Below are positions 32,509 through 44,394 of a DNA stretch of 64,000 nucleotides, piece by piece. The translations under genes and the position numbers were made by a program. The notes beneath the pieces are model-generated. The model did no database searches and was not told where the DNA came from. It worked only from the letters and a program-made list of their open reading frames with translations. How positions within the stretch are numbered: position 1 is the stretch's first letter; the number at the start of each line of letters is the position of its first letter. The stretch comes from Dryocosmus kuriphilus (Eukaryota; Arthropoda; Insecta; Hymenoptera; Cynipidae), in contig CM076191.1 of NCBI GenBank assembly GCA_038277395.1, positions 93,492,822 to 93,556,821 of the forward strand, given 5' to 3'.

Positions 32509-32820
32509 AATTAACAATTTCCTTTTGAGGAGAGTGGGGGCGAAGTCACAATGAGAAACAGTGCGGGAAGATGATGCAGTAGCTCAGCTTTCGCTTCCAA
32601 TGCTTACGCCATTTCAAACTTTGCGGGTAAACCGCCGAAGAAGAAGAAAGGGTAAGATATGTTATGAGGTGCGACGACAGCCTGTAGTTTCGCATTCAGC
32701 GAGGTTCGCGGGGAAAGAATCTAAGAAGTGCACGATGATAAACTTTCGCTCTTTATGTGAGTGGAATGATACACCATTGGATACGGGGGTCCTGTATAAA
32801 GTGACGACGAGCAGTGGAGC
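32509..32820 (-). repeat. Candidate 3' LTR segment of the minus-strand Gypsy element
   Basis: Matches 40958-41125 in the same orientation: AATT...CAATTTCCTTT at the edge, then GTAGCTCAGCTTTCGC(T/C)TCC, then GATACxGxGGT and CCTATAAA-like words. The copy at 40958 lacks about 150 bases of the middle. On the minus strand this would be the 3' LTR end. Confidence 0.55.
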
Positions 32821-33670
32821 CCCCTGCTGAGTGACGGCAGCGCTGATTGTAAAGAAGGTGGTGGGACCATGAGAAGGGGCTGGCGGGGTATCGCGGGATC
32901 ATGATGTCCCGGATAAGGGTGCGTGATGATGCATCGGGTAACGTCAAGGCTGACGGATCCGGAGAGAAAGGGGCTTTCTTTGAGTAAGTGTGGTGGGAGT
33001 GGCTTTTATGCCGGTCGCTTTAAAGATAGGCAGCTTGGCAGGAGAAAGGGGGCTGGCCGCTCGCTTGGGTGTGGTCAGCGGCGAGACTTGTAGCGAAATG
33101 CTCAGGTATTCCGCATCCCCTTGGTCCAGGCAAGGCTTCATCAAGATGCAGGCGGATCGACTGGTACGGAAGTGTACCCAGGATGCTCGGAGATACAGTT
33201 CGCGAGTGGAGGCTGTGTGAGTTCAGTTCGCGAAGCGTTCGCGGTTGTTACGACGCCTAAACATTTCTTCCGCGCCCGACGTTCGTGTTGTTTGCGCCCG
33301 TGCCTGACCATAACCTGTAGGATAGAATTCTAAAGTTAGAAAAGTTTTTTAAAAACGTGTGGCACAAGGGTGCGTACATTGAAATGATGCGTGAGCGTCG
33401 AAGTGCTGATTGATTTGCGACAGGGGTAGCGTTTGCGGAGCGTGGGAGATCCCAAGACGCGAGGCAATTGGATCGTTGCAGTCCAAAGAGCCTAAAGAGA
33501 TGGAAGAATGAATGAGAGAGAACACGTGTGGATGGATAAAACGTGAAGGGGTTAGAGGAACCATGAGACACGACAGATATCGATGCGCGACGGCTGCGAT
33601 CCGGCTTTGTCTAGAGGAACACACAACAACTGCTCGTTGCTGTCTAAAGACGCTAACGTGAGAGAATGAT

Positions 33671-33703
<33 letters not shown>

Positions 33704-34825
33704 GGCGAGAAAGAACGACTGCTGAGTGGCCCACTGGGTGCTGATTTACTAGTGGCAGCGGCTGGGTTGCACTAGGTAGAGCAGCCTGCACGGCCCACAG
33801 CATGGGAATCGTTTGTTAGGCTGTCGGCAAGCCTGACCTGCTGCACTCTGGGTGCTTCTGGATTGGTAGGTTTGCGGGTGTGCTAGCTTGGCAGCAGAAC
33901 GATCTCACCTCACCTCTTCATCTGGAACTGACTAGACCGTGCACGCCAGTTCGGTGGCTGACAGGTTTATACTGTTTTTCTTCGGTTAAATAAAACGTGT
34001 GCGATTGTTAGACGACTACGGGATGCTCCTCGTCTTCGATTTCCTGGTGATCTTCGACTGTAACTTCTCGTCATGGTTTTCGGAGAGTTAAGATTTCCTC
34101 TCGTGGTGTTGGAAGGATTACCAGTTTTGTTATATGAAGTTTGAGGAAACTATCTTCTTTCGCATCCAAAATCATCAGCTGAGGCCGTTCCGACGATCTT
34201 GTGCGGACCTGTTCGGACAGGTTCATGGATTGCACTGAATCTCGATGCTTGGTTGGACACCTGGTGGTTGACTACGAAGACCTAAGCTCCGCCGATGAAG
34301 GCCGGTGGAGCAGGTGGTCCAGCGAAGCGCTTTTGGGACATCTCCTGCTGTCGTCTTGCGCTTTTCTCGCGCACAATTAGAGGGTTGGGTTCTAGACGTG
34401 GGTTATCTGCCTGAAATTGGATCCATGCCCCGATCGGGAAAATTCTCTTCCCATCATGAGGTAACCGGGAGTGCAACTTGTGGCTACATTTCTTCTTCTC
34501 AGACCGAAAAACCAGGAAGCATGGTGTTGCTCCCAGTTCGGTTCATTTCCGGCATGTACTCGTAATCTAAGTCCCTTCTTAACCTCCTAGTTTCGTCGTT
34601 CTGTGCGGTTGGTTGGAGAGTGTTACTTAGGGGTCGTCCAGAGTTCGCAATCCCACGGGTGGCTGTTACTGGCCCAAACATGGCTGGTAAATTTTCGACC
34701 ATTTTCTCTAAAGATTCGGCGGAGTAGCCGAAACGAATACCTTGTCCTCGGGGCTTCTTGTGCAAAAAGAGATGAAAGTCCGCGACTTAATTTCTAATTT
34801 CGTGGTTATTTCGGGCCAAAAGATG
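32821..34825. other. Gypsy 3' end or unrelated GC-richer sequence, no gene recognised
   Basis: About 2 kb, richer in G+C than average. Integrase would be expected here but no zinc motif or DDE core is legible. The minus-strand open stretches 34765-34499 and 34476-34282 are likely decayed pol or 3' sequence. Features seen are a (GA)n run at 33677-33700, and AATAAAA at about 33987 followed by TGGTGATCTTCGAC at 34049, faintly like an LTR end plus primer site on the plus strand. Confidence 0.4.
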
Positions 34826-35200
34826 CTATTGGATAGAGAGGATTGCGTCCATCATTTTTCCAATTACCATGCCTTTATTTTGGGCTTCAGCAATCTCATG
34901 GATGAGCGTATTTGAAGAAACCGAGTTGAGGGTTGTTATGTCGAAAAAATTCGTAGGCCGGTCCGCGCCTTTCTTCGGTGGGATCATGCGCTCAAGGTCC
35001 GGTTCTCGAGGTGAAATTTCTTCGGGATCCGGGTCACGAGATAGTGCGTCCGCCAAATTATTTCCCTTTCCCGGACAATGTTCAATATGTTATTTGTAAC
35101 TAATCAGGAAAACGTGCCAGCGTGTCAGCTTCCGGTTTGAGCCCTTTATTCGGTCCAGCCTGTGACGTGCACGTTTTTCTCCTATGGTAAAATTGAGAAA
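34826..35200 (-). pseudogene. Gypsy RNase H, C-terminal half
   Basis: The minus strand reads RLDRIKGSNRKLTRWHVFL, then HIEHCPGKGNNLADALSRD, the end of RNase H and the classic 'N.(V)ADALSR' motif, followed by a Pro/Glu-rich linker (PDPEEISPREPDLERMIPP). One stop lies before HIEHCPGK. The N-terminal half is at 37978-38337, on the far side of an insert. Confidence 0.72.
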
Positions 35201-35959
35201 ATAGTGTGGTCGACCTAGGTCACGCACAAGACAATCTGATAAATAAAACTAGAAGCCTCAATAAGACCTAAAACTTCAAAACGCCAAGACTTAATCTCAT
35301 CTAGAACTCAAAAACACCAAAATTCAATTTCATCTAAAATTCAAAAATACAAAAACTCAATAAACGTGGCCGCCAATCCTTTCATCGGACACTAGACACA
35401 AAAATCTAAAAGACTTAATTTATCCGGACTACCAACTTTACCGCCCAGCTCAGCCTCTATATTACTTGGATTACGGTAAAGAGTATGGGTTAAACACCAT
35501 TCAATAGTGCTCGAAATGACTTCCTATCAAACTTTTTAAAAATTATGTTTATTTATAAAAAGAATCTCAGTTGTTTCAAACCATAATTTGAGATAGTTCT
35601 TGACGCAAATCAACAAAATAGTACAAAAGCCAGTAGATTTCAATATAAAGTCAACAAATCTAAAAAATTAAAAATCTCGATACAAAACTAATTCCTTAAC
35701 ACAAATTTAACAAACTGATATAAATCTCCATCCAAAATCGCCGATAGAAATTGACCGCAACTCGATACAAAATTGATAAACCTGGAATACAGCTGATGTA
35801 ATTTTCGATAATCCAATAAACACTTACGATAACCCGATGAACAAGAAATTGATATCACTAGCGTTTACATAATAAAAGGGGAGGGCGTTAAAATTTTCGG
35901 GGCGTGGTCTCAAATCAACACGATAAAAAAAAGAGGAAAAAGGAACTCAACTATAGGGA

Positions 35960-36300
35960 TCAATTCGCTAGTAATGTTAATTCAGTAATAGAGACGCATC
36001 GACAGGGCACATAATTAAGAAACGAAATGCGGTTAAGTTCCTGGGGTGATGCAACAGCTACAAGAAAATGATAAGACAAAGACGCGTCGAGGGAAAGCAC
36101 GGCTCGGTAGAGTTAAACTGGGGCTAAATTTGGTAAATAATCAATTCGGTAAATGAAAATACGCATCGATACGGGACATAATTAAAATGAGGTCAGATTA
36201 CTGAGATGAAGCAACAGCGACAAAGTAACGATAGCCAAAGGACGCGTCGAGGAAAATTGTGGTTCAGTAGAGTTAAAATAGTGCTCAATTCGGTAACTAT
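35960..36300. repeat. 167-bp tandem duplication
   Basis: TACGCATCGA...GGGACATAATTA at 36160 repeats GACGCATCGACAGGGCACAT at 35993; further shared words are GACGCGTCGAGG and CAGTAGAGTTAAA. Two diverged units. Confidence 0.75.
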
Positions 36301-36868
36301 ATCATTAAGTAAAAGAAAAGAAGAAATTTCGATAAAAAGGGACTGCAAAGAATTTACAATATTTGGAGACGAGGCCATATTCATAACTAAAACATAAAGG
36401 GACATGGTCGATGTGCGGGATTTCTCAAGTCGGAGACGCTAGATTCGGTAAGCGTCAGTAAAGCTATACATAAACACACAATACAAATTCGTCAAGAGGT
36501 TCAACCCTTCGGCACTCCATAGCGGGGAAAAGATTAAGGAGACATATTCAGAATCACAGTATCACGAGGGAAACGGTAAATCACTAAAGGGGACCCTTAT
36601 GCGAATGAATGACCCAGCCAAGAAACCAAAATCTACTCTAAACACCGCCTGAACCATTAAAAGAATAAAACCGCAGCCCTACCTTGCTTTCTATACGAGA
36701 AAATGATCCGCAGTGGTAGGAGAGTCGCTTCTTGGAGATGTCGGAAGCAAGAGGTCTTTCCACGTCAGGTTCACAAATTAAAAGAAGACGACTACGTCGA
36801 CTTAGTCCCTAAACTGGACGGCGAAACGGAAATGAGGGAAGATTTTTAGGGGGAATCCGAATGCGTTA

Positions 36869-36921
<53 letters not shown>

Positions 36922-37207
36922 CGCGTCTAATAATCCGCACTCTTCATTGGTCTGCCTCGTTGCCTGTCCTTCTCTTCGCCAAGTCTTCCTTCCTTGCTCT
37001 TCTGTCCTACTTCAATGACAGCGAATTCGAATCCTTTCCTTGTTTCTTAGAGAGGAGTTGCCCATCACGGGAATCGGAGGCAAAGTGTGCGGCTGAATCC
37101 CTTTAAATTATATTCGGAAGCGGAAGTCCTAGCTTCGCACGGCAGATGTTGTTTAGGACCGCGAAAACAATAAAAAGCTCGACAGACAAAAGCATTCTCC
37201 CCCACTA

Positions 37208-37407
37208 TTTAGGGAGAAATATCAAAACAAATCGTTTTATTCCATTCTTTAGGGAGAACTGCCATAGAAAATCGTTCTACCTGAATCTTTAGGGAGAACT
37301 ACCATATAAAATCATTCTACCCCACTCTTTAGGGAGAACTGCCATATAAAATCATTCTGCTCTATTTATTAGGGACAATTAACAAACAAAATTATTGTAG
37401 TCTTACC
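37208..37407. repeat. 40-bp minisatellite, five units in exact register
   Basis: TTTAGGGAGAA (or a close variant) occurs at 37208, 37248, 37288, 37328 and 37368, exactly 40 bases apart, each followed by an AAAATCATTCTAC-like word. Outer units are more diverged than the central three. Confidence 0.9.
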
Positions 37408-37977
37408 TATCCTCACCGGAAGTTGAGCTTGGATGGTAATCACTAATTCATAAATATATTATTTCTCAACGGGAACAGGCCTTGTTTCTTGGACCGCATA
37501 AATGTCATCTTCCTTCTTCTTCAACTGGAACATCGCCTGGTATGTTAAAAGCTGAAGGTGAAGGAACAATAGCTCAAAATTAGATAAGCCGGAAGGAAGA
37601 GCTAGGTGAAGTTCGCCTGTGAGTAGAAGCCTCGCCGAGTGGAAGGTGACGACGAATCTTAGTCGATGACGGAACGAAGGGGTTAGCGGAAGCTCTCAGC
37701 TCATAATTCGGGGGTTGTTTTGTGGGACCCGGAGGATCCAGGCGAATATATATAACAGAATACATGGCCAAAATACATTAGTCTAAATTAAGTTTGAATT
37801 AAAATTTGAAGGAGTGCCGAATCTACCGTCAGTGTCAGACCGCGTGTCTCTCAATATTTAAAATAAAAGATTTGTGTCAGGGATAAATTCCAAAAATCTA
37901 TAAAATACGAAGTTTGTGATGTTCAATGAAATTGGTACATCACAAGCCACATGAAGGTTCTGCTTTCGGTTCATTCA

Positions 37978-38337
37978 ACGAATCGCCGATCTTCTAAATA
38001 GGAGTAGTATCTTGTTACTACCCACACAACGGCTAGGCACTACGGCTGCAGTAGTGCCGAGTCTCTGCTGGCAGGAACTTGGCACTAGCGTAATAGATGT
38101 TGCGGGGTTTTCCTCTCTGGCCCTGTTGCATAAGCATACCGCCCATACGCTAGCGTCTGTTTGCAGGATAAAAGGGCGGTCTGGATCCAGTCGACTGAGT
38201 GGAGTAGGGTTGCGAAAGGTTTCCTTCAACCTCTCGAAAGCGCCGTAGAATTCTGCTGTCCATTTGTAGGGTCTTTTCGTGGAGAGGAAGTCTATCAACG
38301 GTGCGGTCAGATCGGAAAACTTAGTTGTGTATTCCAT
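37978..38337 (-). pseudogene. Gypsy RT connection and RNase H, N-terminal half
   Basis: The minus strand reads KFSDLTAPLIDFLSTKRPYK, then FERLKETFRNPTPLSRLDPD and FILQTDASVWAVCLCNRARE, with the first RNase H Asp in QTDAS. After a frameshift near 38090 a second piece fits (AKFLPAETRHYC, then a YSYLEDRRFV ending at about 37980), where the foreign insert begins. Confidence 0.72.
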
Positions 38338-38494
38338 GAGCCAGTTATAGATTCCTAGGAATGAGGCGAGAAGCTTCCAATTTCTGGCCTGCTCGGCGTT
38401 CTGGATTACCTGTACATGACGCGGTTTCGGATCACTTCAGAATGTAAGTCCGAAACCGCTCGAGCATGAGGCTAAAGTGGGGAATGTAGTTATC

Positions 38495-38683
38495 CTAATC
38501 ATCGGAATTAATGTCGTCCAAGTACGCGGTGCAGAATTCTTCCCAGTAATCCGCCAAAACGTGGAACGTCAGATTCTGGAAAAGTCCGAGCCCGTTTTTC
38601 AACCCAAACGGCATGACAAGGAACTGATACTGCCCCCCAATCGGGCAGAGAGGACGATGTATTTCCTGGAATCGAGAGGCCAA
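38495..38683 (-). pseudogene. Gypsy reverse transcriptase fragment
   Basis: The minus strand reads YQFLVMPFGLKNGLGLFQNL followed by FCTAYLDDIN: the PFGLKNA region and the catalytic YLDD box of a Gypsy RT. Neighbouring RT segments are present only as frame-shifted pieces. Confidence 0.75.
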
Positions 38684-39054
38684 TGGAACTTGCCAGTGAA
38701 CACGTAGTAGGTACTGCGGTGAACGTACAATCTTATCTTTGAGGCGGCGAAAGCCAATGCAAGAAACGGTACTGTCAGCTCTGTTTGGTGGCGATGATTA
38801 TCGCCGAAATCCAGGGCAAGGTGTTGGTCTCAAAGATTCTGTCCGCGAGCATTTCGCGAAGGCAGCGGGTTGAATAGCTGGATATCGTGTCGGATAACCA
38901 GCGTTTGGCGTAGTTATCCGCGTCGGTAAAGCTCTATATCGTGAAGCTGCAGGGTATCGTATAAACGTTTCTGGACATCTGTAGGCATCTGAGGAGGAAA
39001 ATTGAACTGACGTGGAGGGTGAAGTTACCCTGGCGAGCTGGGCATGGGAGTCAA

Positions 39055-39249
39055 CTAGATTCGTTGTCGCTCCTTATTAATGAGGTAGAGGTAATACAGT
39101 TGATGTTCGTGATGAACATCATGCTGCTTCAGCCATGCACAACCGAACATGATATCAGCCCGCACATGTTCGCTCGCATAAAAAATTCCTGGGTATTTTC
39201 GTTCACCCATTTGAGGAGACGAAGGAAGTGACCCTATGAGTCGAATCAT
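39055..39249 (-). pseudogene. Gypsy protease-RT junction fragment
   Basis: ADIMFGCAWLKQHDVHHE resembles the end of Gypsy proteases ('DIIFGxxWLxxH'). The active-site DTG/DSG is not legible upstream. Confidence 0.5.
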
Positions 39250-39652
39250 GATTTCGTGGGCGGCGAATAGTGCGAATTAAGAGCTCGACCTAAAGCTGTC
39301 TTTTTCTGCGGCTGTGAGAATGTTGCACATCAGGAATTTTTGTGAGACACAAGAGTCTATTTCCGCCACGCCTTTGCGGGTTCCAAGTCGTGCATGGCAA
39401 ATCCTGGTTAGTTTAATAAATTGAACCTAAGGTTGGTGAGCTGGGGATGCACGGGCGTCTAAGGGATGCACCTCGAGCGCCCTATCCCGCCATTTTCCGC
39501 ATCCGGCTGGTCCCTTCTTGGCTGGTCTCTATATTATGATGCCAACATCGTGCCATTACGATGCATGTGTTTTTAGGGACAGTGGCCGCATTGTGGTGAC
39601 AATCTCTTGTGGCTTGATCGCTGTCAGTATCCTGAGTGGATTGATACCTGGC

Positions 39653-40779
39653 TTATTTCTTCTTCGGTGCCTCCTTCCGAGGTGCATAGTCCGCCTTGTC
39701 ATGCTCCACTTGTGCAGTATACCCCAGTAAGACGGTGAAGATGGTGGGCTTGCTTGCGCGAATTATGCTTCTAATCATTGGCTTAACGGCCTCGAGGACA
39801 TCTTCATTTCTGTGTCTCTCATGGATGGACACAGCCGCTGTGCGAGAAGGTATCGCTATTGCAAGAATAACGCGACTGCTTTTCTTCTCGTCTTGTCGTC
39901 GGGAGTATATTTTTTCCTGAAATTGCATCGTGATGGTCATCCTATTAAATGTGTCGAGAAACTGTTCCTTAAACTTCTCTCACCGGAAAGGGAGACCTTT
40001 GAAATTCACACATTAGATCAGGGCTTGACGCTTTAGGCCTTTCTCGACCATCTGTGTTCATGCAGCTGTGTCCATACGCGCTTGAGTGAAGTAACACTCG
40101 CAATGAGCCAACAAGTGCCGGGGCCTTCACGTTTGATATGGGCATCTGTGATGGTAAGAGAAAGGACCTAGTGTAGGATTGGACAGTGATGAAGTCGCAG
40201 GTGCCAGATTGATGAGTGCGAGACCAATTGACTGAGTGTTTGTGGTAACATTCGATTGTGTGTAATAATCAGAGCCAACTGGTTACATCTGAGCGGTCAC
40301 AACAAATGAGTTCGGCATGTTCGTGTTCTGCATGCAACCATTTGGACCTTTGGAAGATATTGTGCTTGTATTCTGCGTTACCTGGTTTTGTAACGTGAAG
40401 GCAGTATAGGCGTTTCGTCTCGTTGGAAAGGTGGTTGATGGGATTGGAGCTGGAAATGGGTCGGCAGCTGGGAAGATGGAAATGAGCGCAGAAGCGTTCA
40501 GGGACCTGGTGGCTTGGGGGACGTGAAAAGAGTCGGCCGATCCATAATTGGATGCGGTCGTGGGGAGCGTGGTTGGACTGCTGGACGCCCCCGGGTATTT
40601 AGACCCACTCCCAAGTGACTCGAGTTTGATTTGGCAAACGAGATCCGAATTTCGTCGGCGTTTTGGTTGCAGGCGAAGATGCTATTAACGAACTGGTCTG
40701 AGGAACCTTCGTTAACTACCGGAACAGAATTCTCGGCTGAGTTAGAGCTGATGGCTTGTGGGTTGGTGATCTGACTCAA
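39653..40779 (-). pseudogene. gag: Gypsy Gag remnant
   Basis: Two open pieces, 40779-40498 (MSQITNPQAISSNSAEN, Ser/Pro-rich N-terminus) and 39940-39653 (IHERHRNEDVLEAVKPMIRS ... APRKEAPKKK, basic end), lie in the right place for Gag. No zinc knuckle or capsid signature is clear, so the call is from position and composition. Confidence 0.4.
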
Positions 40780-40957
40780 TTAGCGGCATCTGGATTTTTG
40801 CTAGAAATCATCAACTTGGCGCGTGACGTTGTGGCAGGGTTCTGCGAGATGAGGAGGTGCGTCTGGTAGTTCGTTTAGGCAAAGTTGGAGATATATTAGA
40901 TAGAGTACGGTTTTAATATCCTCCAGACTAACATTTTAGCCCTAAAATCGGGCCAAC

Positions 40958-41125
40958 AATTGTCAATTTCCTTTGTGGGTGGGGGGGGGGGGAGGGGGTG
41001 AGTATTGTGAGGAACAGTACAGAAAGATGTGGGAGTAGCTCAGCTTTCGCCTCCAATACTTACGAGCATCTGGGTGTTACTCGATACGGAGGTTTCCTAT
41101 AAATCGCCGACGAGCGGATGATTTA
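40958..41125 (-). repeat. Candidate 5' LTR segment of the minus-strand Gypsy
   Basis: Corresponds to 32509-32820 with a central deletion. A G-run of 14 with one break (40980-41000) and GTAGCTCAGCTTTCGCCTCC (41035) mark it. Internal sequence on the minus strand begins after AATTGTTGGCCCGA at about 40957. Confidence 0.5.
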
Positions 41126-41279
41126 AGCGGAAAGAGAACATATGGAAGTAGTAAGTTGTGAAAGGGTTTAATGGAAAATCGCGAGGTACGTTGGATAGCG
41201 AGTGAATAAATGAATCGAACAATCACGGGAAATTGCGGGAAAGGACACTATTTTCAGAAAATGAAATAAATGCACAAAT

Positions 41280-42215
41280 ACAGAAATCAGGTCACCCATA
41301 CTCTCTCGTTCATTGTCATCATCATCGCTTGGTTGAGGCGACTCGCTCTCTGACCAAAGCTCTTCGTCGTCCTCATTGTTCAAGAAGCGCTCCAGTAGAT
41401 ACTGTCTCCTTCGTCAATATCGGCGGTCACCTCATCATCCTTGACATTCATTCAGGATTGCCTGTAGCAGTTTCCACAGATGACTGAGCAGAGAAGTCCA
41501 GCTTTTCTGCAAGTCTAGACTGCTCTGCAGCCTTTGGTGCATTTGTACGAATTTTTGTGCAGCAGTTCTTTAAGATCCGCGTCATTGAGGATGGGGATTG
41601 GTGTGAAGCCATGCTCGTTTCTTCTCCAACCCCAACCTTCCAGACTTTCCCTAGCGGGTTTGGTGAAAGGAATGGAGACCAAATTGCATCTCCATTCGTT
41701 TAAAGTTCGGTTCCATGACAAAAAACTTAATAAAAGTAGCAGAAAATGTTGCAAATATAATCCTATATTAAAATTCCAGTCATATGGTAAAGATGTAATG
41801 TAATAATGGTGTTCTTTTTTTAAATCTATACCACCGGAAAGCAAAATTATTACACCACACCAGTTTTTGTCATGTAACCGAACAGAGACCGAGTGGAGAC
41901 CGAACAGAGACCCGATTTATTCTTCACTCACTTCGTTCACGTGAACCGCCAGAATTTCATGTTGCCCAACTACTGTTGAACCTGATGGTAGGTTTGAAAC
42001 GAATTTCGCCTTCCAGCTGCATCAGATGGTTATATAGAGGCAAGATTATAAGCAGTCGTAGGTATCGATTTTATGAAGCATTGATGTCTGCCTGTATCTA
42101 GTGCGGATTCTGCATTATGCATTCCAGATAATGCTTTAATGAATGTTTGCCCTGCTTCATCGATGAAACCTTGCGATGAATTTGGAACTTTGAAAGCTTT
42201 CATTGCTCTTTGCAA
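41280..42215 (-). pseudogene. Cysteine-rich mobile-element protein, C-terminal remnant
   Basis: The minus strand has three related parts. 42215-42030 reads MKAFKVPNSSQGFIDEAGQT, then HNAESALDTGRHQCFIKSI. 41844-41515 ends in YKCTKGCRAV, and after one stop TCRKAGLLCSVICGNCYRQS. 41383-41280 is acidic (NNEDDEELWSESESPQPSDD). Combined Cys spacing (C-x3-C ... C-x6-C-x3-C-x2-C) and the preceding segment recall C-terminal regions of multi-copy insect and cnidarian proteins of uncertain transposon class. I cannot name the family. Confidence 0.45.
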
Positions 42216-44394
42216 GTTCTTTTCTTATCCGAGATTGAAGCAAGTTTTACCTTGCCTTGCCTACAGACCGACGATGTCGTATCAAATACATTAAATGTGC
42301 AAGAAAAATTTGGTTTCTAATTAAATTTTTCGATACGCCTATATTATTATGGTGTTTTTTGCTTTACAACGACCAAGTTGTTGCCTAAATATTTTGAATC
42401 GAATATTTGAATACGAAAGCTCATAATTGTGAAAACCGTATATAATGGAAGTATTTATTATACTAATAAAACTATTTATAAACAACAATTAAGTTATTAG
42501 TACATTAATTATTTATTGACATTTCGTTAACGAAAAATTATGGCTTAAATTTATCCAATATAACTCCAGAAGGAGTAAATGTGCAAGTTTTCAACACTTT
42601 TAGAATTTTTTTCATTTTTCCCGGTTAGTTTTCGAAAAATACGAATCCTGTGAAAACAATGAATAAAACCTTTTTCAAGGGAATTTTATGCACTTCTATT
42701 CCAGTTGAAGCGAAGTTTTAAAAAAACCATAAACAAACGAGTTATAAGTAAAAAACCATATTTTGAGACCATAATTTCTTTCCTCGGAATTTTAGTGAAA
42801 AATTAAAATTTTGTATGCTTTGCCGCTTGATCTATGATATCGTTGAAATTTTTCGAATTACATTAGTACAAGAATTGCAAATATTTGTTTATTATCTCCA
42901 TGCAAGCTCAGACAAGTTTTCCCGTAAGGGCAGTTTGTCGGGGCTGTTAGAACTAGATCCCTTGTTAGATTGAGTCGAATAAAAATCAGGTAGCAGAACT
43001 ATTATATTTTCTTCAAAACTTAAGGAATTCTCTATGGGCAGGAATAAAAAATATTAGTAAAGTCCCGCCAATTAAATTCGAAAAAATTCCCTTTCTAGGA
43101 TCTTCGGGGGGGGGGGGGGGGGGGGGAGTACTGGTTCTGCATCTCTTATTCCATTCACTTGCTTCAAAAATCAGTTGACAGATCTAGTATGATGTCGTGG
43201 CAATTTTTCCAATTCCTTTAGTACAAAAATAAAAATAATTCATAAATTACATCTGTTTAAACTCAGAAATGTTTTCTTATGAGTGTAGTTGGTCGAAGGT
43301 GCTAGAATTTTATTTCATATTAGATTGATTTGAGTCTGAAAGTAGTTGGCGAGAATAGCATTATTTCGTGGGAATTTTTTGGATTTTATTTATACAAGAA
43401 TAAAAAATATTCTTAAACTTCCTTTTATCAATTTCAGTTCCACAACAGACTACTAAAGGCTTGATTTTTCAATGATTTATACATTTATTATCAATGCAGG
43501 GCTGTTCGCGTGGATCTTTGGAGGAATGTTGCTAGGTTGTTTGGACTCAAGTATTATTAAATTTTGCTACATAATAATATAAGGATTTGTGCATGTGACC
43601 TGTGCGGATGTTTTTGTAGGTTTCGATCACGCGGCTACTAGAAAAGAGCACCAAGCCACCAACAATCTATCGGTAAACTTGCGAGGTTAGTGGCCTGTTT
43701 ATAATGTTTCTCAGAGATTTTAATCGGTTTCGGTAATTATCTTCGATCTGACATTGTTTTCAAGCGATTTCGAGGGTTAAGTTTTTCTAGGATTAGCTAG
43801 ATGTGTCGCTTTGTCTTTTAGAAGACACATTATATCTTGGTCCAATTGGCTTGTGGTCTTTTTGATAGTGTGCGTGTGTACTTGTGCCCAGATAGGATCA
43901 CTTTTGAATATTTCTTATAATTAAGCATTCTCGCTCCTGTTTGGGAGCTACTTGCGTATTTGAGAAAAACCTTACGGACCTGTTATTTTTTCCGGGAAAC
44001 CATTTATTTACTTTTAAAAATTCGAGAAAGTTCGGCCTGCTTAACCTCATTTCCCCGAGCCAGGAGCCTTAAATCGAAGTTTTGACTCAGCAAGTTGTTT
44101 AGAAGAAAATATGTACTGTTTAGATGTATTTGAAATAGTATCAAAAGAGTCATCGCGTCTACGTATGGATGAAAAGTTGTCGATTTTGAAATGTAATGTG
44201 GAGCGCATATTTTAGTAGGTGTGCCGAACAATTCTTTAGACTACAACAGTTGATTCTTATCAGATTACATCATTTTGCTATTTTTTGTTTTTCTGACGCT
44301 TTTCATTGCTGTAACGGATTTGACACACTTTGCTTATCGAGGATCGTCGTGATGGCGCCAAAAACATTTTACTACTCGCAAGCAATTCATCAAA
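42216..44394. other. Non-coding stretch with a 21-base poly-G
   Basis: No gene is seen in about 2.2 kb. A run of 21 G lies at 43106-43126. Open stretches near 44004-44541 are short, lie on both strands, and have no domain. Confidence 0.55.

Larger units (their letters stand above)
35205..37975. mobile_element. 2.8-kb repeat-rich insert within Gypsy RNase H
   Basis: This unrelated segment separates the two RNase H halves. It has no recognisable protein but several tandem repeats: about 32-bp units at 35270-35365 (CTAAAATTCAAAAA type), a 167-bp duplication at 35960-36300, (GA)n at 36869-36915 and a 40-bp minisatellite at 37208-37407. GGGACCCGGAGGATCCA at 37717 could be the reverse of a primer site. 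It may be a decayed LTR element; class unknown. Confidence 0.5.
32509..41125 (-). mobile_element. Third Gypsy element (minus strand), decayed and interrupted
   Basis: Related end segments (32509-32820 and 40958-41125) bracket a minus-strand Gypsy remnant: Gag-like fragments (40779-39653), protease edge (39249-39055), RT (38683-38495), and RNase H in two halves (38337-37978 and 35200-34826) separated by a 2.8-kb insert. No clear integrase is left between 34800 and 32820. It is not close to the other two Gypsy elements (YLDD box, ADALSRDPD tail). Confidence 0.65.

Noticed and set aside
33960..34065. AATAAAA followed by TGGTGATCTTCGAC as a plus-strand LTR end and primer site
   Set aside because: The match to the tRNA-Trp site is partial and no plus-strand gag or pol follows; kept only as a remark.
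37208..37407. Regular 40-bp repeats as a CRISPR array
   Set aside because: Units are contiguous with no spacers, there are no cas genes, and the context is eukaryotic retroelements.
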